This document shows, piece after piece, positions 7,596-16,347 of a stretch of DNA of 64,000 nucleotides. The notes beneath the pieces were generated by a model. It saw only the letters and a program-made list of their open reading frames with translations. It was not told the origin of the DNA and did not search any database. The DNA is from Treponema sp. JC4. GTDB taxonomy: Bacteria; Spirochaetota; Spirochaetia; Treponematales; Treponemataceae. The DNA lies in assembly GCF_000260795.1 (NCBI RefSeq), contig NZ_AJGU01000006.1, forward strand, positions 1 through 64,000, in the 5' to 3' direction. A program made the position numbers and the translations under genes. The first letter of the stretch is position 1. Every line of letters starts with the position of its first letter.

Positions 7596-8885
7596 ATGAA
7601 AAAATTAGCCCTTGCAGGTTTATGTGGCGCTGCTTTGCTGGCATCTTTTATGGGATGTTCTAAGAAAGCAGGTTCAAGTGCAAAAGCAGCAGACAAGACT
7701 ATTCTTGTTTTTGGTGCATTCCGTGGTGAGGAACAGGCTCGCTTTGAAGAAATTGTAAAACTCTTCAATCAGAAACACCCAGAGTACAATGTAGTTTACG
7801 AAGGAAGCCCTGAGTTCGAAACACAGATTCAGGTTCAGGCAGAAGCTGGTACTCCACCTGATATCGCTGCTCTCCCACAGCCAGGTATGATGAAGAACTT
7901 TGCTGCAAAAGGTTATATTAAACCGCTCGGAACAAACGTAGTTAAGGCTATTGAAAATAACTATGCTCCAGTTTGGAAGGAACTCGGTTCTGCTGATGAT
8001 GGAAAAACTTATGGTGTTTTCCACCGTGTAAATGCTAAGAGCTTTGTCTGGTACAACAAGCCATACTGGGAATCAAAAGGATATACTGCTCCAAATAACT
8101 GGCAGGAACTCAAAGCTTTGATGGAAAAAATGGTTGCTAATGGAGATACTCCATGGACAATTGGTTTTGAATCTGGTGCTGCTTCTGGTTGGCCTGGAAC
8201 AGACTGGCTTGAAAACATGATGCTCCGTACTGCAGGTCCTGATGTATATGACAAATGGGTAAATCATCAGATTGCATTCAACGATCCAGCTGTAAAGAAG
8301 GCTTTGGATACTTGTGGAGAAATTTGGCTCAACAACAAATATGTTTACGGTGGTTCAACAAACATCCTTACAAGCAACTATGGTGATTCTGTAAAACCTA
8401 TCTATGAAAACCCTCCAAAAGCTATGATGAACATGCAGGGTAACTTCATTACTGGATTTATGCAGGAAGATGTTCAGGCTGATCTTGAAAACCGTGTTGG
8501 ATTGTTCGCTCTTCCAGCTGTTGATTCAAAATGGGGAACACCAGTTCTTGGTGGTGGTGACCAGTTCGTTAAATTCAGCGAGAAAGCCGGTGTAGATGAA
8601 TTCCTTGAATTCCTTACAACTTGGGAAGCTTGTGCTCCTTGGGCAAGAATTGGTGGTGCTTTGTTCCCACACAAAACACAGAACTTTGATGATTATGGTA
8701 ACAGCCTTGAACGCGAAATCGCTAAGATTTTGGTTAATGCTACTGTATTCCGCTTCGACGCATCTGACTTGATGCCAGCTGAAGTTGGTGCAGGTACATT
8801 CTGGACAGGAATGGTTAACTACGTTTCTGGTGCAGAAAACGCTGCTACATGTCTTAAGAACATTGAAGAAAGCTGGCCAAACTAA
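7596..8885 (+). CDS. Sugar ABC transporter substrate-binding lipoprotein
   Basis: A 429-residue extracytoplasmic binding protein of the family 1 type. It has a signal sequence ending in a short lipobox (FMGC, Cys21), then the typical TILVFGAFRGEEQARFEEIVK and GTPPDIAALPQP motifs. It should bind an alpha-glucoside-like sugar for the two permeases at 9164 and 10225. A strong AGGAGG site precedes the ATG. The gene is separated from the permeases by 278 bases holding a type II element, several hairpins and a terminator, so the binding protein is probably made in excess of the permeases. Confidence 0.93.
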   Translation: MKKLALAGLCGAALLASFMGCSKKAGSSAKAADKTILVFGAFRGEEQARFEEIVKLFNQKHPEYNVVYEGSPEFETQIQVQAEAGTPPDIAALPQPGMMKNFAAKGYIKPLGTNVVKAIENNYAPVWKELGSADDGKTYGVFHRVNAKSFVWYNKPYWESKGYTAPNNWQELKALMEKMVANGDTPWTIGFESGAASGWPGTDWLENMMLRTAGPDVYDKWVNHQIAFNDPAVKKALDTCGEIWLNNKYVYGGSTNILTSNYGDSVKPIYENPPKAMMNMQGNFITGFMQEDVQADLENRVGLFALPAVDSKWGTPVLGGGDQFVKFSEKAGVDEFLEFLTTWEACAPWARIGGALFPHKTQNFDDYGNSLEREIAKILVNATVFRFDASDLMPAEVGAGTFWTGMVNYVSGAENAATCLKNIEESWPN

Positions 8886-8888
8886 GTC

Positions 8889-8969
8889 GGTGGTCGTAAG
8901 GCTAACTAAAATTGCTAGTTGACCTAACCACCTAACACTTGAATATTTAGCTCTGCTAAATATTCAAGT
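8889..8969 (+). repeat. Type II two-hairpin element and hairpin array after the binding protein
   Basis: A type II hairpin at 8889-8932 has stem GGTGGT/ACCACC, the conserved CGTAAGG next to the left arm, and inner hairpin AACTA/TAGTT. It is followed by a simple perfect hairpin at 8937-8969 with 15-base arms (ACTTGAATATTTAGC) around TCT. Further hairpins follow at 9003-9027 (TTTAGGGTTT/AAACCCTAAA) and 9036-9068 (TGTCAAGGC/GCCTTGACA). I found no displaced copy of the binding-protein end here. Confidence 0.75.
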
Positions 8970-9077
8970 GACTTTAACGCAGCCTAAAATTTGCTTTTTT
9001 GATTTAGGGTTTATTACAAACCCTAAAAACGGCGATGTCAAGGCTTTAAGCGTAAGCGTGCCTTGACACGACGTACT

Positions 9078-9119
9078 TCCCTGCTTGGCTGACGGTGTTA
9101 TTCAAGCAGGGATTTTTTT
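9078..9119 (+). terminator. Terminator between binding protein and permeases
   Basis: Ten-base stem TCCCTGCTTG/CAAGCAGGGA, then a run of seven T. Because the permeases follow on the same strand, it probably acts as a partial terminator that lowers permease expression relative to the binding protein. Confidence 0.85.
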
Positions 9120-9163
9120 CAAATATTTACTCGCAGTGCGCGGGTTTATTTTAGTGAGGAAGT

Positions 9164-10228
9164 ATGACAGATAAATCTGGAATTACAAAAACCATTGGCG
9201 TTGTATGCTGCACTGCGCTTGTAATGCTGGGCGGATTTTTTGCCTTACGTGCCAATGTTTTAAATCAGCTCCTGACAACTTTTGTTGCCGTTGTATGGGG
9301 CGTTGCCAGTGTTGGACTCTTGTTTTATTCTCTGAACCTTATTGCTCAGAATTTTAATACTAAGATTTATAACAAGATTGTTCCTTATATTTTTATTGGA
9401 CCTGCTGTTCTGATTATGGCATGGTATCTTCTTATTCCGACTGTACGTTCCCTGGGACTCAGTTTTATGGATAAGAAATCAGAGCATTTTGTATGGTTTG
9501 ACAACTACAAATATCTTTTTACTGATAAAACAATGCTTACTTCTATCAGAAATACTGTAATCTGGCTCTTCTTCGGAACCGGATTTAGTGTTCTTGTGGG
9601 CTTGATTACTGCAATCCTTGCTGAAAGAAGTTATATTGAAAAAACTGCTAAAACTTTTATCTTCCTGCCGATGGCTATTTCAATGGTAGGCGCCGGCGTA
9701 ATCTTTAAGTTTATGTATGCTTTCCGCCCGGTTGGAAGTGAGCAGATTGGTCTTTTGAACTCAATTGTTGTTACTTTGGGAGGACAGCCTCAGAACTGGC
9801 TGGGTAAAGCCCCTTGGAACAGCTTATTCCTTATTGTAATCTTCGTATGGCTTCAGACAGGTTTTGCCCTTGTTGTTCTTTCTGCCGCTTTGAAGGCCGT
9901 TCCAGAAGATATGATTGAAGCTGCCCGAATTGACGGTGCAGGCGAATTCAGAATCCTTGTTCAGATTATCATTCCTAATATCCGTTCATCACTTATCAGT
10001 GTTTCTACAACAATTTTCCTTGCAGCCCTTAAGTGTTTCGATATCGTATTCTCTATGACAAACGGTTTGTACGGAACAGAAGTTCTTGCTTCTCAGCAGT
10101 ACAAACAGATGTTCAAATTCCTGCATTACGGACGCGGTTCGGCTATCGCTATTTTGATTTTGATTGCCGTAAGCCCTGTAATTTACTATAACCTCAAGGA
10201 ATTCAAGGATAAGGAGGTATTCAAATGA
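9164..10228 (+). CDS. Sugar ABC transporter permease (MalF/AglF type)
   Basis: A 354-residue inner-membrane protein with about eight hydrophobic segments: two near the N-terminus (about 12-75) and six in the transport core. The conserved permease loop that contacts the ATPase is visible as EAARIDGAGEFRILVQIIIP (about residue 252). It pairs with the MalG-type permease that overlaps it by 4 bases (ATGA). The ATG at 9164 follows GTGAGGA. The locus lacks its own ATPase, so a shared MsiK/UgpC-like ATPase encoded elsewhere must energise transport (inference). Confidence 0.93.
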   Translation: MTDKSGITKTIGVVCCTALVMLGGFFALRANVLNQLLTTFVAVVWGVASVGLLFYSLNLIAQNFNTKIYNKIVPYIFIGPAVLIMAWYLLIPTVRSLGLSFMDKKSEHFVWFDNYKYLFTDKTMLTSIRNTVIWLFFGTGFSVLVGLITAILAERSYIEKTAKTFIFLPMAISMVGAGVIFKFMYAFRPVGSEQIGLLNSIVVTLGGQPQNWLGKAPWNSLFLIVIFVWLQTGFALVVLSAALKAVPEDMIEAARIDGAGEFRILVQIIIPNIRSSLISVSTTIFLAALKCFDIVFSMTNGLYGTEVLASQQYKQMFKFLHYGRGSAIAILILIAVSPVIYYNLKEFKDKEVFK

Positions 10229-11148
10229 TGAAGGATAAGGAAACTAAAATATCATTAAATGGAATTATAATTACATCTGTTCTTGTTTTGATTTGTCTGA
10301 TGTGGACTATTCCTACAATCGGAATTTTCATTACATCTTTCAGAACTGCAGATGCTACAAACTCAACTGGCTGGTGGAAGGCTTTTTCTACCCTCAAGCA
10401 GTTTACTTTGGATAACTATAACCAGGTTCTTCTTGGACAGCGCTACAGCGTAGGAAATGCAGGCGGCGGTACAAGCGCAATCCGTGGTGCTACAATGCTC
10501 AGCGCCTTCCTTTCTTCAATTACAGTAACTGTTCCTGCCGTAATCATCCCGATTTTTATTGCTGCTGCAGCTGCTTACGGTTTTGCATGGCTTAACTTCA
10601 AGGGACGTGGAGTTCTTCTTGCAATGATTATCGCTTTGCTGGTAGTTCCTCTTCAGATTTCTTTGATTCCTATTCTGCGCGATTACAATAAGATCGGTTT
10701 GAACGGTTCTTACCTGGGTATCTGGCTGGCACATGCGGGTTTTGGTCTTCCTCTGGCTACTTACATGATGTTCAACTATATTTCCAGCCTGCCTCGTTCT
10801 ATTCTTGAATCGGCATTTATTGATGGTGCAAGTCACTTTACAACATTTGTCCGCCTGATTCTGCCGCTTTCTGTACCTGCAATTGCTTCATTCGCAATTT
10901 TCCAGTTCATCTGGGTTTGGAATGATATGCTTGTTGCCCTGGTATTCCTTAGTGGTGCCCGCGGTGGAGCCGGTCAGACTCTTGAAGTTGTAACTGTACG
11001 CCTTATGAACATGGCCGGAACACGAGGTACAGACTGGCATCTTCTTACTGCCGGTGCTTTCGTTTCTTTGATTCTTCCACTTTGTGTATTCTTGGGATTG
11101 CAGAAATTCTTTGTACGCGGACTTTTGGCTGGATCTGTAAAAGGTTAA
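10225..11148 (+). CDS. Sugar ABC transporter permease (MalG/AglG type)
   Basis: A 307-residue inner-membrane permease with six hydrophobic segments and the EAA loop ESAFIDGASHFTTFVRLILP (about residue 194). It resembles AglG/GgtD permeases of alpha-glucoside importers. Its start overlaps the previous permease by 4 bases and an AAGGAGG site lies just upstream, so the pair is coupled. The next gene follows after 24 bases in the same operon. Confidence 0.93.
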   Translation: MMKDKETKISLNGIIITSVLVLICLMWTIPTIGIFITSFRTADATNSTGWWKAFSTLKQFTLDNYNQVLLGQRYSVGNAGGGTSAIRGATMLSAFLSSITVTVPAVIIPIFIAAAAAYGFAWLNFKGRGVLLAMIIALLVVPLQISLIPILRDYNKIGLNGSYLGIWLAHAGFGLPLATYMMFNYISSLPRSILESAFIDGASHFTTFVRLILPLSVPAIASFAIFQFIWVWNDMLVALVFLSGARGGAGQTLEVVTVRLMNMAGTRGTDWHLLTAGAFVSLILPLCVFLGLQKFFVRGLLAGSVKG

Positions 11149-11172
11149 TAAGACACAAGAAAAGGGTTTTAT

Positions 11173-12981
11173 ATGTATAACACTCAATTTGAACAAAATA
11201 TGGCAAATCTGACAGAGCTGCTTTTTAGCCTGTACGGAAAACGCTGGGATTTTTATCAGATTTTGAATCGTCTGGAAAAAATCATGTCAGACGCAAACAA
11301 AGCTCGTGATAAGTCTCTTTTAAGGCTTGATAAAGAAGCAGCGGACGGAAAAAATCTCTGGTATCAGAGCGAAAAAACAGTGGGAATGATGCTCTATGTT
11401 GATCTCTTTGCTGGAAATTTACGTGCGCTTGTAGAAAAAATCCCGTATTTTGAAGAGCTGGGTGTTAATTATGTGCACCTTATGCCGCTTTTTGACTGCC
11501 CTAAGGGAGAAAATGATGGTGGTTATGCCATTTCTTCTTACCGCAAGGTTCAGCCTCGACTTGGAACAATTGAAGATTTGAAATTTGTAGCAGAAGAATT
11601 CCACAAAAAAGGAATCCGTCTGGTATTGGATTTTGTCTTCAATCACACAAGTGATGAGCATGAATGGGCACTTAAAGCTAAAAAAGGTGAAGAAAAGTAC
11701 ATGAATTATTATTACATGTACAAGGATAAGGCTGAAGTTGACGACTGGAACCGCAATTTACGCGAGATTTTCCCAACCGTGCGCCGAGGCTCTTTTACTT
11801 ATCTTGAAAAACAGGATATCTGGGTGTGGACAACCTTCAATTCCTTCCAGTGGGATTTGAACTATTCCAACCCGGAAGTTTTCCTTGCCATGTGCGAGGA
11901 AATGCTTGCAATTGCTAATCTTGGTGTAGATGTACTTCGTCTTGATGCTCTTGCCTTTGTTTGGAAGGAAAAGGGTACAGTTTGCGAAAGTCTTCCAAAG
12001 GCCCATACCCTTATTAAGGCTTTCCAGTATGTAGCACGCATTGCCTGTCCTTCTCTTGTTTTCAAGAGCGAAGCGATTGTTCATCCAGACCAGGTTGTTC
12101 AGTATATTCACAAAGATGAATGTGCACTGAGCTATAATCCGCTGCAGATGGCACTTTTGTGGTCAACGGTTGCTACCCGCGACACACGTTTATTAAATCT
12201 TTCTCTAAAAAAACGCTGGTATATTCCGGGCGATTGTACCTGGGTAAATTATATCCGCTGTCATGATGATATTGGCTGGACTTTCAGTGATGAAGATTCT
12301 TCCAGCCTTGGAATTAATGGTTTTGCCCACCGTCAGTTCTTAAATCGTTTCTTCACAGGCCGCTACGAGGGAACTTTTGCGGCAGGTGAGCCTTTCCAGC
12401 TTAACCCTACAACGGGTGACTGCCGAATCTGCGGTACAATGGCAAGTCTGGCAGGTCTTGAACAGGCTGAAACCTTCAATAATGAACTTCTGGAAAAGAT
12501 GGCAGTTGCACGTCTTAAGATGATGTATGCCTTCCTCTTTGCGCTTCCTGGTATTCCGCTTTTGTATGCAAATGATGAAAAGGCAGTTTTCAACGACTAT
12601 TCTTACCGTGAACGCGATGAACAAAAGGAAGATTCCCGCTGGGTTCACCGAATTAAAACTGATTGGAAGGCAAAGCTGCTTGCTCCTCAGAAAGAAGTAA
12701 ATGAATTCCTGAAGAAGGTGATTAAACTTCGTAAGCAGGAAAAAATGCTTGGCGGTACAGAAATTGCCTTCTACGACGTACAGGATCCTGCTGTATTTGC
12801 TTTCCGACGCGGAACAATTCATGTTGTTGTAAACTTCAGTGAACGTCCGGCAAACGTAAAAATTGATGCCTGGGCAAAAGAAAGCAAGGATTTGCTGACA
12901 GGTAAAACTTACGAAAACTATTTTTCTCAGCAGCTGGGACCTTACGAGGTACGCTGGCTAAGCGAAGATTTGTCAAAGTAA
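11173..12981 (+). CDS. GH13 amylosucrase-like enzyme
   Basis: A 602-residue cytoplasmic enzyme with no signal peptide. An N-terminal helical region (about 1-80) precedes the (beta/alpha)8 barrel, a layout typical of amylosucrases (GH13 subfamily 4). Catalytic positions are Asp258 (VLRLDALAF), Glu300 (FKSEAIV) and the His364-Asp365/366 motif (RCHDDIGW); the early motif DFVFNHTSDEH is also present. Amylosucrase moves glucose from sucrose to an alpha-glucan and releases fructose; sucrose hydrolase is a close alternative. The fructokinase at 16348 would use the fructose. An AAAAGGG site precedes the ATG. Confidence 0.82.
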   Translation: MYNTQFEQNMANLTELLFSLYGKRWDFYQILNRLEKIMSDANKARDKSLLRLDKEAADGKNLWYQSEKTVGMMLYVDLFAGNLRALVEKIPYFEELGVNYVHLMPLFDCPKGENDGGYAISSYRKVQPRLGTIEDLKFVAEEFHKKGIRLVLDFVFNHTSDEHEWALKAKKGEEKYMNYYYMYKDKAEVDDWNRNLREIFPTVRRGSFTYLEKQDIWVWTTFNSFQWDLNYSNPEVFLAMCEEMLAIANLGVDVLRLDALAFVWKEKGTVCESLPKAHTLIKAFQYVARIACPSLVFKSEAIVHPDQVVQYIHKDECALSYNPLQMALLWSTVATRDTRLLNLSLKKRWYIPGDCTWVNYIRCHDDIGWTFSDEDSSSLGINGFAHRQFLNRFFTGRYEGTFAAGEPFQLNPTTGDCRICGTMASLAGLEQAETFNNELLEKMAVARLKMMYAFLFALPGIPLLYANDEKAVFNDYSYRERDEQKEDSRWVHRIKTDWKAKLLAPQKEVNEFLKKVIKLRKQEKMLGGTEIAFYDVQDPAVFAFRRGTIHVVVNFSERPANVKIDAWAKESKDLLTGKTYENYFSQQLGPYEVRWLSEDLSK

Positions 12982-13019
12982 ACTGTGTAAAAAGGAAGAA
13001 AGCGTATTTGAAAAACGCG

Positions 13020-13150
13020 TAACGGGGGTTCTGTTTCGCGAAGCATTGAACCCGATGAGGTTGATACAACGCGGAAGAATTCATACAGAGCGAAGCGGCG
13101 AGGGTTCTCGGCGGAGCGAAACATGGTTCCCCGTGAGAGCGTTTTTAGAA
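13020..13150. repeat. GC-rich spacer with GCGAAGC hairpins
   Basis: Contains GGGTTC and GAACCC pairs around TCGCGAAGC, then GAGCGAAGCGGCGAG and GGTTCTCGGCGGAGC. It resembles the other GCGAAGC-rich spacers but I could not align it end to end with any. The frame of the next gene is open through it, but the true start is downstream. Confidence 0.45.
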
Positions 13151-13162
13151 AAGGATTTTTTT

Positions 13163-16159
13163 ATGATTTTTTCAACAGATAAATTTGGAAAAGACAGCGT
13201 TCAGCGTAATGAAACTCTTTTTACGCTGGGCAACGGCAATATTGGGATGCGCGGCGACACAGAAGAAAAAGCCGGCACCTTCCATAAAGGAACTTATATA
13301 AACGGATTTTTTGATAAGGAAAGCATTCTTTACGGCGAAACTGCCTACGGCTATGCAAAAAATCACGAAACAATTTTGAATCTGCCGGACGCAAAAAGAA
13401 TTGAAATGCGCGTTAATGGCGCCGCATTTGCAATCGATGGAAGCAGCGGAAAATGTACATCGAATACGCTGACCACAGATTTGGAAAAAGGCCTTCTGAC
13501 CCGCGAATGTGACTGGGAAAAGGGTTCTGATAAAATCCACCTGCACAGCGAGCGTCTTGTTTCTTTTAAGCACGAAAACTGCGCCGCTATCCGTTATTGC
13601 GTAAAAAATACAGGAAAAACGCCTCTGGAAGTTGAAATTGCCAGTGCGGTAGATATTACAGCCGGCAATATTCTTGCAGAAGATGACCCTAGAATCGGGG
13701 CAAAATTCCGCCATAAACCGCTGGAAATTCTTTCAAAAAATGTGGAAATTTGCGGAAATTCCAGTGAAAATGCAAAAATCACCTTTGAGGCAAAAACTGC
13801 AAAATCCGGACTTTTTTTGAGCGGAAATGTGCAGAATTTGGCAAAAATCGATGGAATTTCGCTGAAATTCGTTAAAAATGAAGGATTTTCTTTTGAAAAT
13901 TCTGAAATTTTGTACGTTTTTACAAAGGCAAATTTACAGCCCGGAAAGGAAATAATTCTTGAAAAATACATCACTTACTGCTGGAAAAGCGAAGCAGACG
14001 GCGGAGACATAAATTCCCTTGCAAAGCAGGCTGAAAAGGAATGCTCGGCATTTGCAGGTGCAGGTTTTGATGCAGCCGTTACCGAACAGAAAGACTTCCT
14101 TTCTGATTTCTGGGATGTTGCAAAAATCAAAATTGAGGGCGACGAAAAAAGCGAAGAAGCGCTGCATTTCAGCCTTTTCCATCTTTTGCAGTCTGCAAGT
14201 CGTACAGGAAAAGCCAGCATTGGAGCCAAGGGACTTACAAGCGAAGGTTACGAAGGTCACTTCTTCTGGGATACAGAAAGCTATGTTTGCCCGGTATTCA
14301 CATATACAGCGCCGGAAGTTGCAAAAAAGCTTCTGGAATACCGCGGCCGTATTTTGCCAAAGGCAGAAGAGCGTGCGGCAGAGCTGAACCTTAAAGGTGC
14401 CCTCTACCCATGGCGCACAATCGACGGTGAAGAAACCAGCGCCTACTACCCGGCAGGAACTGCCCAGTATCACATTAATGCGGACATCATTTTTGCCCTC
14501 AACCGTTTTTTGAATGCTCACGGAGACGACCAGGGCTTTGACCAGGCGACAGTAGAAAAAATGTGCGCTCAGACTGCCCGCATGTGGGAAAGCCTTGGCG
14601 ACTTTATTCCTCACAAGGGAAATAAATTCTGCATCAACGATGTAACAGGCCCGGACGAGTACACTGCAATCGTAAACAACAACGCCTTTACAAACTTTAT
14701 GGCGCGGGAAAATCTTGAAATCAGTGCGGCACGTTCCGGCAAGCAGGCAAGTGAGGCTGAAAAATCAACTTGGAAAAATATAGCAGAAAATATCTATATT
14801 CCTTTTGATAAGGAAATGGGCATTTATCCTCAGGATGACAGCTTCCTTGATAAGCCGGACTGGGATTTTGAAAATACACCAAAATCTATGTACCCGCTTT
14901 TGATGCACTATCATCCGCTGGAAATCTACCGCCACAAGGTTTTGAAGCAGCCTGATTTAGTTCTGGCACAGTTTTTGCTGAGCGGCCGTTTTACTAAGGC
15001 AGAAAAAATCCGTAACTTCAAATACTATCAGAAGTATACAACCGGCGACTCTTCGCTCTCTTATTCGATTATGGGAATTATGGCGGCAGAAACTGGTGAC
15101 ACGGAAAAAGCTTTTGATTACTACAATAAAACTGTCCGCATGGATATTGATGACGTAAACGGAAACAGCCGTGACGGAATCCATACTGCATGTATGGCAG
15201 GAAGCTGGATGGGAACTGTTTACGGTTTTGCAGGTTTCCGCGATTACGGTGGAGTTTTCTCTTTTGATCCTAAGCTGCCGGAATCTTGGAAGGGATTGGA
15301 ATTCTCTTTAGCGATTCAGGGACATGTTCTGGATGTAAAAATCTCGCATGAGGAAGTTACATATTCGGTCAGAAAGGGCGCTGGTAAGGGCTCGGGCGAT
15401 AAGACCTTGGAAGGTGGACTTCGCCACGGAAAGCTTGTTATTTACCATAGGAATGAAAAGGTTGAACTTGGAGAAGGCGACTGCGCTTCTTTCTCTCTCA
15501 AAAAGAAACTGGGTGCCGTACTTTTTGACTTGGACGGCGTGATTACGAATACCGCACCGCTTCATTATAAGGCCTGGAAAGAGATGGCTGACGCTGAGGG
15601 TCTGTGTTTTGACGAAGAAATGAACAAAATGCTGCTTGGAATCAGCCGCGAGGAAAGTCTTGAGGTGATTCTGCGTGAAAATGGAGCCAAGTGGACGGCG
15701 GAAAAGAAGGCGGAAAAATGCTTCTGGAAAAACGAGCGTTACAAGGAGCTTTTGAAGAGCCTGACACCGGCGGACATTCTGCCTGGAATTAAGGACTTGC
15801 TTGGCGAGCTGAAGGCTCACGGGGTTCCTGCGGTGCTTGCAAGTTCAAGTAAAAATGCGCCTGCCATTCTTGATGCGCTTAAAATCCGCGATTTGTTCAA
15901 GGGAATTGCTGATGCCAATCGCGTTCAGAAGGCAAAACCGGAAGCAGATATTTTCCTTGAGGCCGCTGAACTTTCGGGCGCCTGGTACACCGACTGCGTT
16001 GGCGTAGAAGATGCCGAAGCCGGAGTTGCTGCAATTAAGCGCGGCGGAATGACGGCTCTTGGAATCAGCCTGGACGGCTCGCTGAAAGAGGCGGATTTGC
16101 AGGTGGGGGAAACGAAAGCGATAACTTATGATGTACTGGAAGGGCTCATGAAAGGGTAA
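13163..16159 (+). CDS. GH65 glycoside phosphorylase fused to beta-phosphoglucomutase
   Basis: The 998-residue protein joins two enzymes. Residues 1 to about 770 are a GH65 disaccharide phosphorylase (maltose/trehalose/kojibiose phosphorylase family), with GNGNIGMRGD near the N-terminus and the general acid Glu499 in VTGPDEYTA. Residues about 783-998 are a HAD-family beta-phosphoglucomutase: nucleophile Asp789 and acid Asp791 (LFDLDGVITN), ASSSKN and KPEADIF motifs. The phosphorylase would release beta-glucose 1-phosphate, which the mutase converts to glucose 6-phosphate. The start is the ATG at 13163 after AGAAAAGGA; the frame runs upstream through a GC-rich spacer without protein-like sequence. 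Substrate linkage cannot be told. Confidence 0.9.
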   Translation: MIFSTDKFGKDSVQRNETLFTLGNGNIGMRGDTEEKAGTFHKGTYINGFFDKESILYGETAYGYAKNHETILNLPDAKRIEMRVNGAAFAIDGSSGKCTSNTLTTDLEKGLLTRECDWEKGSDKIHLHSERLVSFKHENCAAIRYCVKNTGKTPLEVEIASAVDITAGNILAEDDPRIGAKFRHKPLEILSKNVEICGNSSENAKITFEAKTAKSGLFLSGNVQNLAKIDGISLKFVKNEGFSFENSEILYVFTKANLQPGKEIILEKYITYCWKSEADGGDINSLAKQAEKECSAFAGAGFDAAVTEQKDFLSDFWDVAKIKIEGDEKSEEALHFSLFHLLQSASRTGKASIGAKGLTSEGYEGHFFWDTESYVCPVFTYTAPEVAKKLLEYRGRILPKAEERAAELNLKGALYPWRTIDGEETSAYYPAGTAQYHINADIIFALNRFLNAHGDDQGFDQATVEKMCAQTARMWESLGDFIPHKGNKFCINDVTGPDEYTAIVNNNAFTNFMARENLEISAARSGKQASEAEKSTWKNIAENIYIPFDKEMGIYPQDDSFLDKPDWDFENTPKSMYPLLMHYHPLEIYRHKVLKQPDLVLAQFLLSGRFTKAEKIRNFKYYQKYTTGDSSLSYSIMGIMAAETGDTEKAFDYYNKTVRMDIDDVNGNSRDGIHTACMAGSWMGTVYGFAGFRDYGGVFSFDPKLPESWKGLEFSLAIQGHVLDVKISHEEVTYSVRKGAGKGSGDKTLEGGLRHGKLVIYHRNEKVELGEGDCASFSLKKKLGAVLFDLDGVITNTAPLHYKAWKEMADAEGLCFDEEMNKMLLGISREESLEVILRENGAKWTAEKKAEKCFWKNERYKELLKSLTPADILPGIKDLLGELKAHGVPAVLASSSKNAPAILDALKIRDLFKGIADANRVQKAKPEADIFLEAAELSGAWYTDCVGVEDAEAGVAAIKRGGMTALGISLDGSLKEADLQVGETKAITYDVLEGLMKG

Positions 16160-16174
16160 TTTAAGGTCAAAAAG

Positions 16175-16307
16175 CGCGAAGGAGGAGAAGGGTTTTCAAA
16201 AACACTCTGTTGTGCGGCCGCTTTAGCGGCCATGTATATAGTTCCAAGGCACAACAGCGTGTAGCGCGATATCGCGCGGTTTTGAAAATCCTTCTTCGAC
16301 TGGGAGC
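16175..16307 (+). repeat. Structured 130-bp repeat, copy 1
   Basis: Layout: outer stem GGTTTTCAAAA with TTTTGAAAATCC, then CACTCTG, stem TTGTGC/GCACAA, hairpin GGCCGC-TTTA-GCGGCC, a TATAGTT block, then CAGCGTGTAGCGC, GATATC and GCGCGG. The end CGACTGGGAGC is shared with copies at 21297-21442, 56276-56378 and 58138-58279 (with small changes). Stem sequences differ between copies while pairing is kept. Confidence 0.8.
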
Positions 16308-16347
16308 TTTTTGTGGTGTGTAATATATATTTTTGAGGAGATTTTGA

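Noticed and set aside
13046-13162. N-terminal extension of the GH65 fusion protein
   Set aside because: The extension is arginine-rich translation of a GC-rich spacer; the ATG at 13163 has a ribosome site and gives the family N-terminus.
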